Positions 36,550 to 46,617 of a stretch of DNA of 57,514 nucleotides are shown piece by piece. Source of the DNA: Myxococcus llanfairpwllgwyngyllgogerychwyrndrobwllllantysiliogogogochensis (lineage in GTDB: Bacteria > Myxococcota > Myxococcia > Myxococcales > Myxococcaceae); contig NZ_VIFM01000043.1 of assembly GCF_006636215.1 (NCBI RefSeq), positions 1-57,514 of the forward strand, written 5' to 3'. Below the pieces are notes generated by a model, which did no database searches, was not told the origin of the DNA, and saw only the letters and a program-made list of their open reading frames with translations. The translations under genes and the position numbers were made by a program. Numbering within the stretch: position 1 is the stretch's first letter; each line of letters starts with the position of its first letter.

Positions 36550-39279
36550 TTACAGGCTCTGCGCGATGGTCTGCCGGTTGAGGATGCGGGGCGTGATGAA
36601 GATGAGCAGTTCCTGACGCTCATCCCGCTCCGAGTAGTTCTTGAACAGGAGCCCCAGCACCGGAATCTTCGAGAGGAAGGGCACCGCGTTGGTCGTGGTC
36701 GCGCCACGGCGGACGTAGATGCCACCGATGACCGTGGTGTCTCCATCCTTCACCAGCACCTGAGTGTTGGCTTCCTTGCGCTGGATGGACGGCTGCCCGT
36801 TCGCTCCGGTGTTGGACTGGTCCGGCTGGTTGTTGGAGGCGTTGATGGACATCAGGATGCTGCCGTCCTGGGTGATGTGCGGCGTCACCTCCAGCGACAG
36901 GCGGGCTTCCACGAAGGTCGTGTTCACACCGCCGGCCGACGTCTGGCTGAACGGGATGGACACACCCTGGCTGATGCGCGCGGTGTTGTTGTCCAGCGTC
37001 GTCACGCGGGGCGCGGAGATGGTCTTCACCGTGCCCTCGTTCTCCGCCGCGGACAGCCGCAGGTTGAGCTGCAGCGCGCCGCCGGCCGAGCCGAAGACGA
37101 AGCCGAGCGCGCCACCGGCGTTCTCACCGACCGTCGCCGGCAGGTTCACCGCGAAGTTCGGCGCGGCGGGAAGACCCGCGGCCGTGCCCACGGAGCCGCC
37201 CGTGACGGCGACGTTGTTCGGGAAGATGAGGCCCGTGGGGTTGCCCGTGCCCTGGGAAGCGCGCGCCTGGCCGCCCCACTGCACGCCGAGCTGGCGGCTG
37301 AAGGCGGTGCTCGCCTCCACGATGCGGCTCTCGATGAGCACCTGCGGGGTCTGCGTGTCCAGGCTGCGCACCAGCGCGCGGGCCTTCTCCGTGTTGGAGC
37401 GCACGTCCTTCACGATGAGCACGTTGGTGCGAGTGTCCACCGTGACGTTGCCGCGCTCGCTCAGCACGTCCTTCACGCGCGCGGCCATGTCGGCCGCCAC
37501 CGCGTAATTGACGGGGATGAGGTTGACAAGCAGGTCCTCCTGCTGCTGGAGCGACTTCTTGCGCTCCTGACGCAACCGGGCCTCCTCCTCCAACGTCTTC
37601 AGGGGAGCGATGCGGATGATGTTGCCGAACTCCTCCTTGCCCAGTTGCTTGGTGCGCAGGATGAGGTCCAGCGCCTGGTCCCAGGGAACGTTGCGCAGGC
37701 GGATGGTGACGCGGCCGGACACGTCGTCCGCGACGACCACGTTCTTCTTGGAGATCTCCGCGATGACCCGCAGGAGGTTCTGGATGTCGATGTCCTTGAA
37801 CTCGAAGGAGACGCGCTTGCCACGGTAGCGGGCCTGCTGCGGCGCGCCCTCGGCGGCGTAGGCGGGCGCCTCGGCGGTGAAGCCGGCGGTGCGCTGCGCC
37901 ACGGACACCTCGTCCGTCTTCACGCCCTTCACGTCCAGGCGCCAGGAGAGCGTCCCGCCGTTCTGGGTGACCTTCTCCTCGATGGCGCCGTCGGCGGCGA
38001 CGACCACGCGCACCTTGCGGCCCTCACCGGGGACACTGAAGGCGCTGATCATCTTCACCGGCGTCTCCAGCGCGCTGGTGTCCAGGCTGCGCTCCAGCTT
38101 CTTCGGCAGCCGGGCGTTGTCCAGCGTCAGCACGGCGCTGCGCGGGTCGGGACGGTCCACCTTCCAGGCGGCCGTTCCGGACAGCTTCAGCACCACGCGA
38201 CCACCCGCCCCACCCTCCTGGAAGGACAGGTCCTTCACCTCCACCAGGGAGGCCGTGACAGGCGCCTCCACCGGCTGGGGCGCGGGGCGCAGCGGCTCCA
38301 CTTCAGCCACCGACGCGATGACCTCTTGCGGCGAGGGCTCGGGCGCGGCCTTGCGGGCCACCGCTCCACCCAGCACCACTTCCAGGCCCTTGTCGGCCCG
38401 GTCCACCCGATAGGCGGGCATCTTGCCGCGCACATCGAGCACCAGCCGGACCTTGTCCGAGTGGGCGCCGACACGCACGTCCCTGAGGGTCGCGCCATTC
38501 ACGCGAGGGGCGCGGGCGGAGAGCCCAACACCGTACAGGTCCACCGCGAGCCGCGGCGGGTCCGCCAGCTCCAGCACCTCGTAGCGCGCGATGTCGCCAT
38601 CCGCGCGGATGCGAAGCGTGTCGTCGGAATAGGCCAGCTGCGTGATGCGTTGAGCTGGCTGAGCCACCTCACGCTCATCCGCCTCGGCGGCGACCACGTT
38701 CTCTGGCAGCGCGGGCTTTTCAGCGGCGGGCTTCGCCGGCGCTTCAGCCACCATGACGGCGGCGGGCGCGGCGGGCTTGACCTCGGCGACCGGTGCGGGC
38801 GTCGGGGCAGCGGGAGCCGTGGCGACAGGAGCGGCGACGGGCTCCGGACGCTTGACCTCGGCGGCGGGCGTCGCGCCATCCACCGAAATCACCACGCGGT
38901 TTCCATCCGCCCGGACGTCGTACTGCGACGCCTTGTCCAGCGCCAGCAGCACCCGGCCGACGCTCGCGCGCTCGTCCGAGAACTGCGACGCCACGACACC
39001 GGCCACGGGGCCGGAGCCATCGTGGTGGCCCTTGATACCCGTCGCGTCAGCCGACGAGAGGTCCACCACCAACCGCTCCGGACCACTCAGCCGGAACACG
39101 GTGAAGGTGGGGGGCCGGGTTCCGGTCACCACCACCTGGGCGCCCGAGCCGGTACGGGACACATCCAGGTCCCGAAGCGTATTCAGTTCGGCGCCACTGC
39201 TGCTGGCGCCCGCAAGGACGACCGCAAAAGCGGTCGCCAACATCCACTTGCCCCTCGTCACAGCGCTCCTCTCGAGCAT
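36550..39279 (-). CDS. pilQ: type IV pilus secretin PilQ
   Basis: 909 residues from the ATG at 39279, preceded by GAGGGG. Signal peptide to about residue 37 (ATAFAVVLAGASSSGAE). AMIN domains occupy much of the first 450 residues (LRDLDVSRTGSGAQVVVTGT near the start, plus VRVGAHSDKVRLVLDVRG), binding peptidoglycan, with an Ala/Pro-rich linker between. An STN/N0 domain is near 483-545 (SFEFKDIDIQNLLRVIAEI), a secretin N1 domain near 575-655, and the secretin barrel near 690-905, ending VLGLLFKNYSERDERQELLIF. It is the outer-membrane pore for the pilus. Length fits the long myxobacterial PilQ. Confidence 0.97.
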   Translation of the reverse strand: MLERSAVTRGKWMLATAFAVVLAGASSSGAELNTLRDLDVSRTGSGAQVVVTGTRPPTFTVFRLSGPERLVVDLSSADATGIKGHHDGSGPVAGVVASQFSDERASVGRVLLALDKASQYDVRADGNRVVISVDGATPAAEVKRPEPVAAPVATAPAAPTPAPVAEVKPAAPAAVMVAEAPAKPAAEKPALPENVVAAEADEREVAQPAQRITQLAYSDDTLRIRADGDIARYEVLELADPPRLAVDLYGVGLSARAPRVNGATLRDVRVGAHSDKVRLVLDVRGKMPAYRVDRADKGLEVVLGGAVARKAAPEPSPQEVIASVAEVEPLRPAPQPVEAPVTASLVEVKDLSFQEGGAGGRVVLKLSGTAAWKVDRPDPRSAVLTLDNARLPKKLERSLDTSALETPVKMISAFSVPGEGRKVRVVVAADGAIEEKVTQNGGTLSWRLDVKGVKTDEVSVAQRTAGFTAEAPAYAAEGAPQQARYRGKRVSFEFKDIDIQNLLRVIAEISKKNVVVADDVSGRVTIRLRNVPWDQALDLILRTKQLGKEEFGNIIRIAPLKTLEEEARLRQERKKSLQQQEDLLVNLIPVNYAVAADMAARVKDVLSERGNVTVDTRTNVLIVKDVRSNTEKARALVRSLDTQTPQVLIESRIVEASTAFSRQLGVQWGGQARASQGTGNPTGLIFPNNVAVTGGSVGTAAGLPAAPNFAVNLPATVGENAGGALGFVFGSAGGALQLNLRLSAAENEGTVKTISAPRVTTLDNNTARISQGVSIPFSQTSAGGVNTTFVEARLSLEVTPHITQDGSILMSINASNNQPDQSNTGANGQPSIQRKEANTQVLVKDGDTTVIGGIYVRRGATTTNAVPFLSKIPVLGLLFKNYSERDERQELLIFITPRILNRQTIAQSL

Positions 39280-39336
39280 GCGTCCCCTCACCAAGTTGGA
39301 AGCGGGCTGCCGCCCGCGGGCGCGCCACAGGGGGCG

Positions 39337-39909
39337 CTACTCCCCGTAGTTTTTGCCCGTCATCAGATTGTAACTAGGGTCCTGCTGGTCATCGGGCTTG
39401 AGCTGCAGAGTCACCGGATTCTTGATGATCTCTCCGTTGCCCGAAAACACCTCGGTCACCGTCAACGAATCGCGAAGGATTTGCGTGACCTTGCCACCCT
39501 GGCGTCCAACCCGGGTGTTGCGGCGCACGATGTGACCTCGACCCAGCGGGTCTTCGACCATCGCCAGTGGATTGGCGTCCCCCGTGACGACCGCGACCAG
39601 CTTGAGCTGGTCCAGGTCGAACGCGCACAAAGGCTCCATGCACGTCGTGACGGGATTGGCCTGGGCCACCGGGCCCAGCTCTTCCAACGGGCTGCGGAAC
39701 GGATCCCGCTTACCCACCGGGTTGTAACTGTAGACGTATGGCGCCACGGCCGCGGCCTCGACCGCGGTCGGTGCCGTCTCCACGGGCGCCGCGGCCTGCG
39801 CCGCGGGAGGTGGCGCCGCCACCGGCGGAGGGGGCGGAGGTGCCTCCTCGCAGGCAGCGAGCGTCAGCGCGAGCGCGGCAGTCGTCATGGTGGCCTTGAA
39901 CATCTTCAT
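39337..39909 (-). CDS. pilP: type IV pilus inner-membrane lipoprotein PilP
   Basis: 190 residues from the ATG at 39909, chosen for its AGGGG-type ribosome site; an upstream in-frame extension adds 13 unlikely residues. The lipobox is TLAAC, followed by a polyproline stretch (EEAPPPPPPVAAPPP). The family motif YNPVGKRDPFRSPLEEL precedes the compact beta-sandwich domain (LDQLKLVAVVTGDANPLAMV). PilP links the PilN/PilO inner-membrane complex to PilQ. Confidence 0.95.
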   Translation of the reverse strand: MKMFKATMTTAALALTLAACEEAPPPPPPVAAPPPAAQAAAPVETAPTAVEAAAVAPYVYSYNPVGKRDPFRSPLEELGPVAQANPVTTCMEPLCAFDLDQLKLVAVVTGDANPLAMVEDPLGRGHIVRRNTRVGRQGGKVTQILRDSLTVTEVFSGNGEIIKNPVTLQLKPDDQQDPSYNLMTGKNYGE

Positions 39910-39952
39910 CCTCAATCCCCTTGTCGCCCTACTTTCCGGACGGATCAAGTTT

Positions 39953-40534
39953 CTAGTTCTTGGTCTCGACGAACCGGAAAGTCGTCGCCAGGAAGGTGCT
40001 CTGCAGCACGACCTTCTCGTTCTTGAGGGTCGGCTGGCCGAGGTTGATGTTGTTGACGTTCACGATGCGGCGCATGTTCGCCATCTCCTGCAGGAACATG
40101 CCGATCTCATGGTAGTTGCCGCTCACCGTCATCCGGATGGGGATGCGGGCGAAGAACTCGCCGCTGCCCACGTATTCGCGGTCGGGCTGCACCAGGGAGA
40201 TTTCCAGGCCGCTCTTCTTGCCGATGTCGTTGATCTGCGCGAGCAGCTCCTCGACGTCCTTCTTCTCCGGCAGCTCCGTGAGGGCCTCGGCGAGCTTCTG
40301 CTCCAGCACGTCCATCTCACGCCGCCGCTCGTTGAGGTTCTGGGCGATCTCACTCTTCTCCGCCAGCTCCAGGTCCAGCGTGCGCCGCTCGGACAGCTGG
40401 TGCTTGATGCGGGTCTCGGTGGGGTCGATGAGCAGGAAGAAGTTGGCGACGGTCATCAAGATGATGACCGCTGCCAGGCCACCGAACTTGGCGGCCGGGG
40501 ACGCCTTGACGAATTGGTCCAGGTACTTGTCCAT
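39953..40534 (-). CDS. pilO: type IV pilus assembly protein PilO
   Basis: 193 residues. A single membrane helix (about 19-35, LAAVIILMTVANFFLLI) is followed by a coiled coil (about 48-95) and a ferredoxin-like periplasmic domain (ISLVQPDREYVGSGEFFARI, MTVSGNYHEIGMFLQEMANM). Forms heterodimers with PilN and contacts PilP. Starts 14 bp after pilN. Confidence 0.95.
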   Translation of the reverse strand: MDKYLDQFVKASPAAKFGGLAAVIILMTVANFFLLIDPTETRIKHQLSERRTLDLELAEKSEIAQNLNERRREMDVLEQKLAEALTELPEKKDVEELLAQINDIGKKSGLEISLVQPDREYVGSGEFFARIPIRMTVSGNYHEIGMFLQEMANMRRIVNVNNINLGQPTLKNEKVVLQSTFLATTFRFVETKN

Positions 40535-40548
40535 GGCGGTGGCCTCGG

Positions 40549-41232
40549 TCAGATGGCGTAGTTCGCGGTGAGGGTGATCTTGAAGTCAACCAGGGAGGGC
40601 ACACCCGTGGGCCCCGCGGACCCCTTCGTCTGCACGGCGCTGGTCAGGTCGATGTTGGTGAAGAACGGGGTGATTTGGCCGGCGGGGAACTCCTCGATGG
40701 TGGCTTCCGCCGTCAGGAGCTCCACGCGAGACGTCTTCGTGTCCCGGCGCTGATCCACCAGGCGCCCCATGCCCTTGGGCGTCCACACCACGCCGTTGAG
40801 GCCGCGCATGAACTCGGCGACCTCATCGTGGCTGACGGCCGAGCCATCGATGGCGACCGCGCTGCTGGTCTCGACGAAGGCCTTCACCCAGACCTTCTTC
40901 GGCGTGGCGGAGGCCAGCGCGTCCATCATCCGGACCGGACCGTTGCGGCCCTTGCGCAGCGAGTCCAGCACGGCCAGCTTCTTCTCCACCTCGGTCTTGC
41001 GGGCGTTGATGTTCTTCACCTCGCCGATGACCTTCTCCAGCTCGGCGATCTTCGCGCGCGTCTGGGTGATGGACAGGGCGTTGCGCTGGAACTCACTGTC
41101 GCGGTCGTCGAACCAGAGGTAGTTGCCCACGGCGGCGCCAATGAGCGCCAGCGCGAAGAGGACCAGGATCTGCCGGCCCTTCTGCTGGGTCTGAACCTTC
41201 CGGACGGGAAGCAGGTTGATGCGAATCATCAT
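40549..41232 (-). CDS. pilN: type IV pilus assembly protein PilN
   Basis: 227 residues. The cytoplasmic N-terminus IRINLLPVRKVQ is the conserved motif that docks into PilM. One membrane helix (about 23-42) is followed by a coiled coil and a periplasmic domain. Two adjacent ATGs (41232 and 41229) could start it. Forms the alignment complex with PilO, PilP and PilM. Confidence 0.95.
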   Translation of the reverse strand: MMIRINLLPVRKVQTQQKGRQILVLFALALIGAAVGNYLWFDDRDSEFQRNALSITQTRAKIAELEKVIGEVKNINARKTEVEKKLAVLDSLRKGRNGPVRMMDALASATPKKVWVKAFVETSSAVAIDGSAVSHDEVAEFMRGLNGVVWTPKGMGRLVDQRRDTKTSRVELLTAEATIEEFPAGQITPFFTNIDLTSAVQTKGSAGPTGVPSLVDFKITLTANYAI

Positions 41233-41259
41233 GTGCGTCGTCTCCAGGAAGTGGACGGT

Positions 41260-42342
41260 CTAGGCCAGCTTGTCGCCAGGACGCCGGAGCGCCAGTCCCA
41301 CTGCCACCGCGGCCATGGGCGCCACGTCCATGATGAACGCGGGGTCGAACTTGCGGTTGTCCACTTCAATCTTGCGGAACGGGTTGAGGATCTCCACCGG
41401 CACCCCGGTGCGCGCTTCAATGGTCTTGAACAGGGCCGGAATCTTCGCCGTGCCGCCGGACAGGTAGACCTTGGTGAAGTTCGAGTCCGCCGCGGTGCCC
41501 GCGTAGAAGTCCAGCGAGCGCTGGATTTCACCGGCCACCTGCTCGGCGACGCTGGAGAGCACGCGCTCGACCTCCTGGGGCACCACGGCATCCGCGTCCG
41601 CGCGGTTGCCGCCGATCTTCAGCGCTTCCGCCTCCTCGTAGGAGACGTTGAGCTGCTTCTGGATCTCCTCGGTGAACTGGTTGCCACCGATGGTGACGTC
41701 GCGGGTGAAGACCGTCACGCCGTTGGCGATGATGTTGATGTTCACCACCGAGGCGCCCGCGTTGATGAGGACCACGGTCTCCTTCTCCGGCAGGTCGTAG
41801 TTGACGGAGAACATGTTCTGCACGGCGAAGGCGTCCACATCCACGACCACCGGGGCGAGCCCCGCCTCGGAGACCACCGTGGTGTAGTCGTTGATCATGT
41901 CCTTCTTGGCGGCCACCAGCAGCACGTCCATCTGCCCGGTGGCGTCGTTGCCGCCCCCGTCGAGGATCTGCGTGTCGATGTTCACGTCCTTCACATCGAA
42001 CGGGATGTACTGCTCGGCCTCCCACTGGATGCTCTCCTCGAGCTCCTCCTGGGACATGCGCGGCATCTGAATCTTCTTGATGATGACCGAGTGGCCGGAC
42101 ACGCCGATGGCGACGTCCTTGCCCTTCACCTTCAGCTCGGACATCAGCTCCTGCACCGCCTGGACGATGGCGGTGGAGTTCATCAGCGCGCCATCGACGA
42201 TGGCCTCGGGCGGCAGCGGCTTCATGCCGAAGCTCTGCAACGCGAAGCCGACCTCGCCCCGCTTGCGCTGCTCCTTGAGCAGGATCATCTTGATGGAGGT
42301 CGATCCGATGTCCAGACCGAGTGCCAGTTTGCCCTTCGCCAT
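41260..42342 (-). CDS. pilM: type IV pilus actin-like protein PilM
   Basis: 360 residues, typical length. FtsA/actin-like ATP site: LGLDIGSTSIKMILLKE at the N-terminus, VVLINAGASVVNINII (phosphate 2) and VYLSGGTAKIPAL (adenosine motif). Cytoplasmic and bound to PilN. First gene of pilMNOPQ; the 196-bp gap from pilR2 holds a terminator and probably the pilM promoter. Confidence 0.97.
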   Translation of the reverse strand: MAKGKLALGLDIGSTSIKMILLKEQRKRGEVGFALQSFGMKPLPPEAIVDGALMNSTAIVQAVQELMSELKVKGKDVAIGVSGHSVIIKKIQMPRMSQEELEESIQWEAEQYIPFDVKDVNIDTQILDGGGNDATGQMDVLLVAAKKDMINDYTTVVSEAGLAPVVVDVDAFAVQNMFSVNYDLPEKETVVLINAGASVVNINIIANGVTVFTRDVTIGGNQFTEEIQKQLNVSYEEAEALKIGGNRADADAVVPQEVERVLSSVAEQVAGEIQRSLDFYAGTAADSNFTKVYLSGGTAKIPALFKTIEARTGVPVEILNPFRKIEVDNRKFDPAFIMDVAPMAAVAVGLALRRPGDKLA

Positions 42343-42504
42343 GCTTGACTCCGTCGAGAGGCAGCCAGCGTAGCACTGGCCGTCAACCCCTCCTAAAAAG
42401 TGCCCGGAGCCCGCCTGCTCTCCGTTCGGCCGGGACCCCTGCGTCCAAACTGCGCCGGGCCCCCCACCACGGTCGCGGAGGCCCGATTTTCCGGCTCCGG
42501 CCGC

Positions 42505-42531
42505 ATTCCGTCAAATACGGCCCGACGGAAT
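42505..42531 (-). terminator. hairpin downstream of pilR2
   Basis: Perfect 8-bp stem ATTCCGTC / GACGGAAT with an 11-base loop, 8 bases after the pilR2 stop. It separates the pilD-pilS2-pilR2 unit from pilM. Confidence 0.55.
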
Positions 42532-42538
42532 CTCCCCT

Positions 42539-43957
<1,419 letters not shown>

Positions 43958-44023
43958 GGGGGCCTTCTGGCATCATCCCCCAGTCCCGAGGCAGGAGATA
44001 TCTTCTGGCCGGACAGCGTCCGC

Positions 44024-45145
44024 TCACACGGCGGGCAGGGACACGGTGAAGCGCGCGCCACCTTCAGGCAGGTTCTCCGCCCCCAGCCGACCGCCCATGA
44101 CCTGCGTCAGCCGCAGCGACACCGCCAGCCCCAGCCCGGTGCCCTGTCGCCCCTTCGTGGTGAAGAAGGGCTCGAACAACCGGGGCATGACCTCGGGCGG
44201 AATGCCTGGGCCGTGGTCCCTCACCACCAGCCGGGCCTCTCCCTCTTCACGAAGGGTCACCACACTGACGCTCCCCTGCCCTCCCATGGCCTGCGCGGCG
44301 TTGAGCAGGAGGTTGATGAGGATCTGCGACAGCGGGCCGGCCTCCGCCCGGGCGAACACCCCCGGCTCCAGCGCCAGGTCCACCGACACACCCGCGAGCT
44401 CGGGCGCGGCGCGGACCAGCCGCACACACGTCTCCACCACCGAGCCGACATCCACCGGCCCTGGCGACGCCGTCTCCGGCCGCCCCAGGTCCAGCAGGCT
44501 CCGGACGATGCGGTCGATGCGCTGCACCTCGTGGTCGATGCGCTCCAGGTAGTCCTTCAGCTCCTCCGTGGGCGCCTTCATCCGCGCCAGCGACAGGTAC
44601 CCGAGGATGCCCGCCAGGGGGTTTCCCACCTCGTGAGCCACGCCCGCCGCGAGCCTGCCCACCGTGGCCAGCCGCTCGGCGGAGACCAGCTCCGTCTGGG
44701 CTCGCGCCAGACGGGTGTTGGCCTCCCGCAGCGACTCCACCTGGGAGCGCGTGAGGGCCTGCTCCGAACGCAGCGCCTCCGCCAGCCGCTGCAACGCGCG
44801 CTGCATCCTCGACAGCAGCGGCCCGCCTTGCGTGGGTGTCAGGTGCGGGTCCAGTTCCAGTCGCCCCAGCTGTTCCACCATGGCCTCGGCGGAGCGCAGC
44901 GGACGGCCCACCGTCAGGTCCAACACCACGTACGACAGCAACGTGAGCGCGACCAGGTCCAGTCCCAGCGCGAGCGGCAGAAAGCCTCGCACCTGCGTCA
45001 GCACCTCCGCGTCCGGTGTCCCCGGCGACACGAGCCGACGCCCCAGCTCCAACAACCGGATGAGGACGGGCTGCAGCGACAACCAGGAGAGTCCCGTGCA
45101 GAGCGAGCTCAGCAGGAACGCCACGCTGGCGATGCGCCACTTCAT
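44024..45145 (-). CDS. pilS2: PilS2 sensor histidine kinase
   Basis: 373 residues. Two membrane helices (about 5-25 and 56-76) enclose a short periplasmic segment; a HAMP-like linker and coiled coil follow. HisKA domain with H171 in GRLAAGVAHEVGNPLAG, and an HATPase_c domain with N box (ILINLLLNAAQAMGG), G1 (VRDHGPGIP), F box (LFEPFFTTK) and G2 (GTGLGLAV). No large sensor domain, so the signal is probably membrane-related. Cotranscribed with pilD (16 bp upstream) and pilR2 (66 bp downstream). Confidence 0.93.
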   Translation of the reverse strand: MKWRIASVAFLLSSLCTGLSWLSLQPVLIRLLELGRRLVSPGTPDAEVLTQVRGFLPLALGLDLVALTLLSYVVLDLTVGRPLRSAEAMVEQLGRLELDPHLTPTQGGPLLSRMQRALQRLAEALRSEQALTRSQVESLREANTRLARAQTELVSAERLATVGRLAAGVAHEVGNPLAGILGYLSLARMKAPTEELKDYLERIDHEVQRIDRIVRSLLDLGRPETASPGPVDVGSVVETCVRLVRAAPELAGVSVDLALEPGVFARAEAGPLSQILINLLLNAAQAMGGQGSVSVVTLREEGEARLVVRDHGPGIPPEVMPRLFEPFFTTKGRQGTGLGLAVSLRLTQVMGGRLGAENLPEGGARFTVSLPAV

Positions 45146-45161
45146 CGCGCGTGCGCGCGCT

Positions 45162-46400
45162 TCACGGCGCGCCCCCGAGCAACATCGCGATGTCCATCGG
45201 CAGCACGCGCGCGAGCCACGGCCCCAGCAACATCACCTCCAAGCCCGCCAGCGCGAGCCACGGCCCGAAGGGAATGTTGGTGGGCCCAGGCACCCACTCC
45301 TCTTCCTCGCCCGTTTCATCGTCCATGGGCGCATCGGGAATCGGCTGGAAGAGCAGGCACCAGGGCACCAGCAACAAGCGCTTCCACAACGGAATCCCCG
45401 GCCGGGTGAACTCCCACGTCATCGTGGATTCGGGCTCGGACTCATTCGTGCCCTCGGGCCCGGCCGTCGTCGCGCCGAGGCCAGGAGACGACACGTCAGC
45501 CGGAACGACAGGCGGAAGCGTCGCGCTCTCGGTACCGGAAGGCAGGGCGGAGCCCTCGGTCGTGTGCGAGACGAGCTTCTCCTCGGAAGGGGAAGCCGCG
45601 CCTTCGGATGACTTGACGCGCGGAGCATCGGGAGGTGGCGCGACGCCCTCGGGAGGCGTCACGGGCGCGGCATCGGGAGGTGTCGACGGCCCCGCGCGCC
45701 CGGTGAGTCCGAGCATGGCCAGTCCCACCACCGCGCCTTGCAGCGATGACAAGAAGAGGATGCCCAGCAGGGCTCGCCAGGAAAGAAACGCCCCCAGGAG
45801 CGCGACGAGGAACTTGTCACCGCCGCCCAGCGCTTCCTTCCGGAAGACCTTCCAGCCCATGTACTCCATCAGGCGGAAGGCGAGGAAGCCGATGACCGCT
45901 CCCAACGTGGCATCCACCACCGCGTCCGCGCCTCGGGGCACCGCGAGCACCAGCCCCGCGGCGATGCCTGGCACCGTCAGCGAAAACGGCAGGATCCAGT
46001 GCGCCAGGTCGATGAAGGTGAGCGGTATCAGCAGCGACACGAGCACGAGCGCGGGGAACAACTCGTACGTCCACCCGAACCTCCGCAAACACGCGAGGAA
46101 GAGCAGTCCGGTGAGCACCTCCACCAGCACGTAGCGCGGGGAGATGGGCGCGTGACACGAACGACACCGAGCCCTCAGCGCAAGCCACGAGAGGACGGGG
46201 ATGTTCTCGTACCAGGACAGGACATGCCCGCACTTGGGGCAGCGCGAACCCGGCCGGACGATGCTCAGTCCTTCAGGGACACGGGCGATGACGACATTGA
46301 GGAAGCTGCCGATACACAGGCCGAGGACCAGGAGGAAGGCGGTGAAGAGGGGCCCGGCCCAGCCTGGCACGAGGGAGGAGTCCGTCACGGAGTCGGGCAT
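45162..46400 (-). CDS. pilD: prepilin peptidase/methyltransferase PilD with long insert
   Basis: 412 residues from the ATG at 46400; an upstream in-frame extension overlaps the intergenic region and is rejected. The zinc-binding tetracysteine is C54, C57, C79 and C82. Catalytic aspartates of the GxGD membrane protease are D131 (TFIDLAHWILP) and D195 (GGGDKF). Between the sixth membrane region and the final helices lies a ~140-residue insert (about 234-372), Pro/Ser/Glu-rich with a hydrophobic patch (LLLVPWCLLF) and an acidic end. The family motif TNIPFGPWLALAGL follows it. PilD cleaves the prepilin leader after Gly and methylates the new Phe. Confidence 0.94.
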   Translation of the reverse strand: MPDSVTDSSLVPGWAGPLFTAFLLVLGLCIGSFLNVVIARVPEGLSIVRPGSRCPKCGHVLSWYENIPVLSWLALRARCRSCHAPISPRYVLVEVLTGLLFLACLRRFGWTYELFPALVLVSLLIPLTFIDLAHWILPFSLTVPGIAAGLVLAVPRGADAVVDATLGAVIGFLAFRLMEYMGWKVFRKEALGGGDKFLVALLGAFLSWRALLGILFLSSLQGAVVGLAMLGLTGRAGPSTPPDAAPVTPPEGVAPPPDAPRVKSSEGAASPSEEKLVSHTTEGSALPSGTESATLPPVVPADVSSPGLGATTAGPEGTNESEPESTMTWEFTRPGIPLWKRLLLVPWCLLFQPIPDAPMDDETGEEEEWVPGPTNIPFGPWLALAGLEVMLLGPWLARVLPMDIAMLLGGAP

Positions 46401-46548
46401 CCTAGCGTCGCGGCCCAGGGAGGACAGCATCGCGGATCGACGATTTGCGGCAGGAGCGGTGACAATTTTTGGCAGCTCAGGCGACAGGCGAGCGAGATCC
46501 GCCCCACCCCGCTGTGGGAATTCATCGGGTTGGGGCAACTGTTGGCCA

Positions 46549-46564
46549 TGGCACCGTTCGTGCT
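46549..46564 (+). promoter_or_regulatory. sigma-54 promoter of pilA
   Basis: TGGCAC-N5-GTGCT, a near match to the -24/-12 consensus TGGCAC-N5-TTGCA with the invariant GG and GC correctly spaced. The predicted start is around 46575, giving a ~43-base leader before the pilA ATG. pilA of M. xanthus is known to be sigma-54 and PilR dependent. Upstream, GACA-type elements (46423, 46461, 46483) are weak candidates for activator sites. Confidence 0.85.
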
Positions 46565-46617
46565 ATGAATCCGGGCTGTCGTTCAACCCCCCTCTGCACC
46601 TGCGGAGCACTCCCGAC

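Noticed and set aside
35944..40026. 1360-codon open frame on the plus strand across pilO-pilP-pilQ
   Set aside because: It is antisense to clearly recognisable pil genes, is rich in Arg/His/Gln/Leu/Val as expected from the reverse complement of GC3-biased codons, and has no domain.
46401..46538. 46-residue N-terminal extension of PilD
   Set aside because: It would overlap the pilA regulatory region and adds sequence unlike PilD; the ATG at 46400 directly precedes the first membrane helix.
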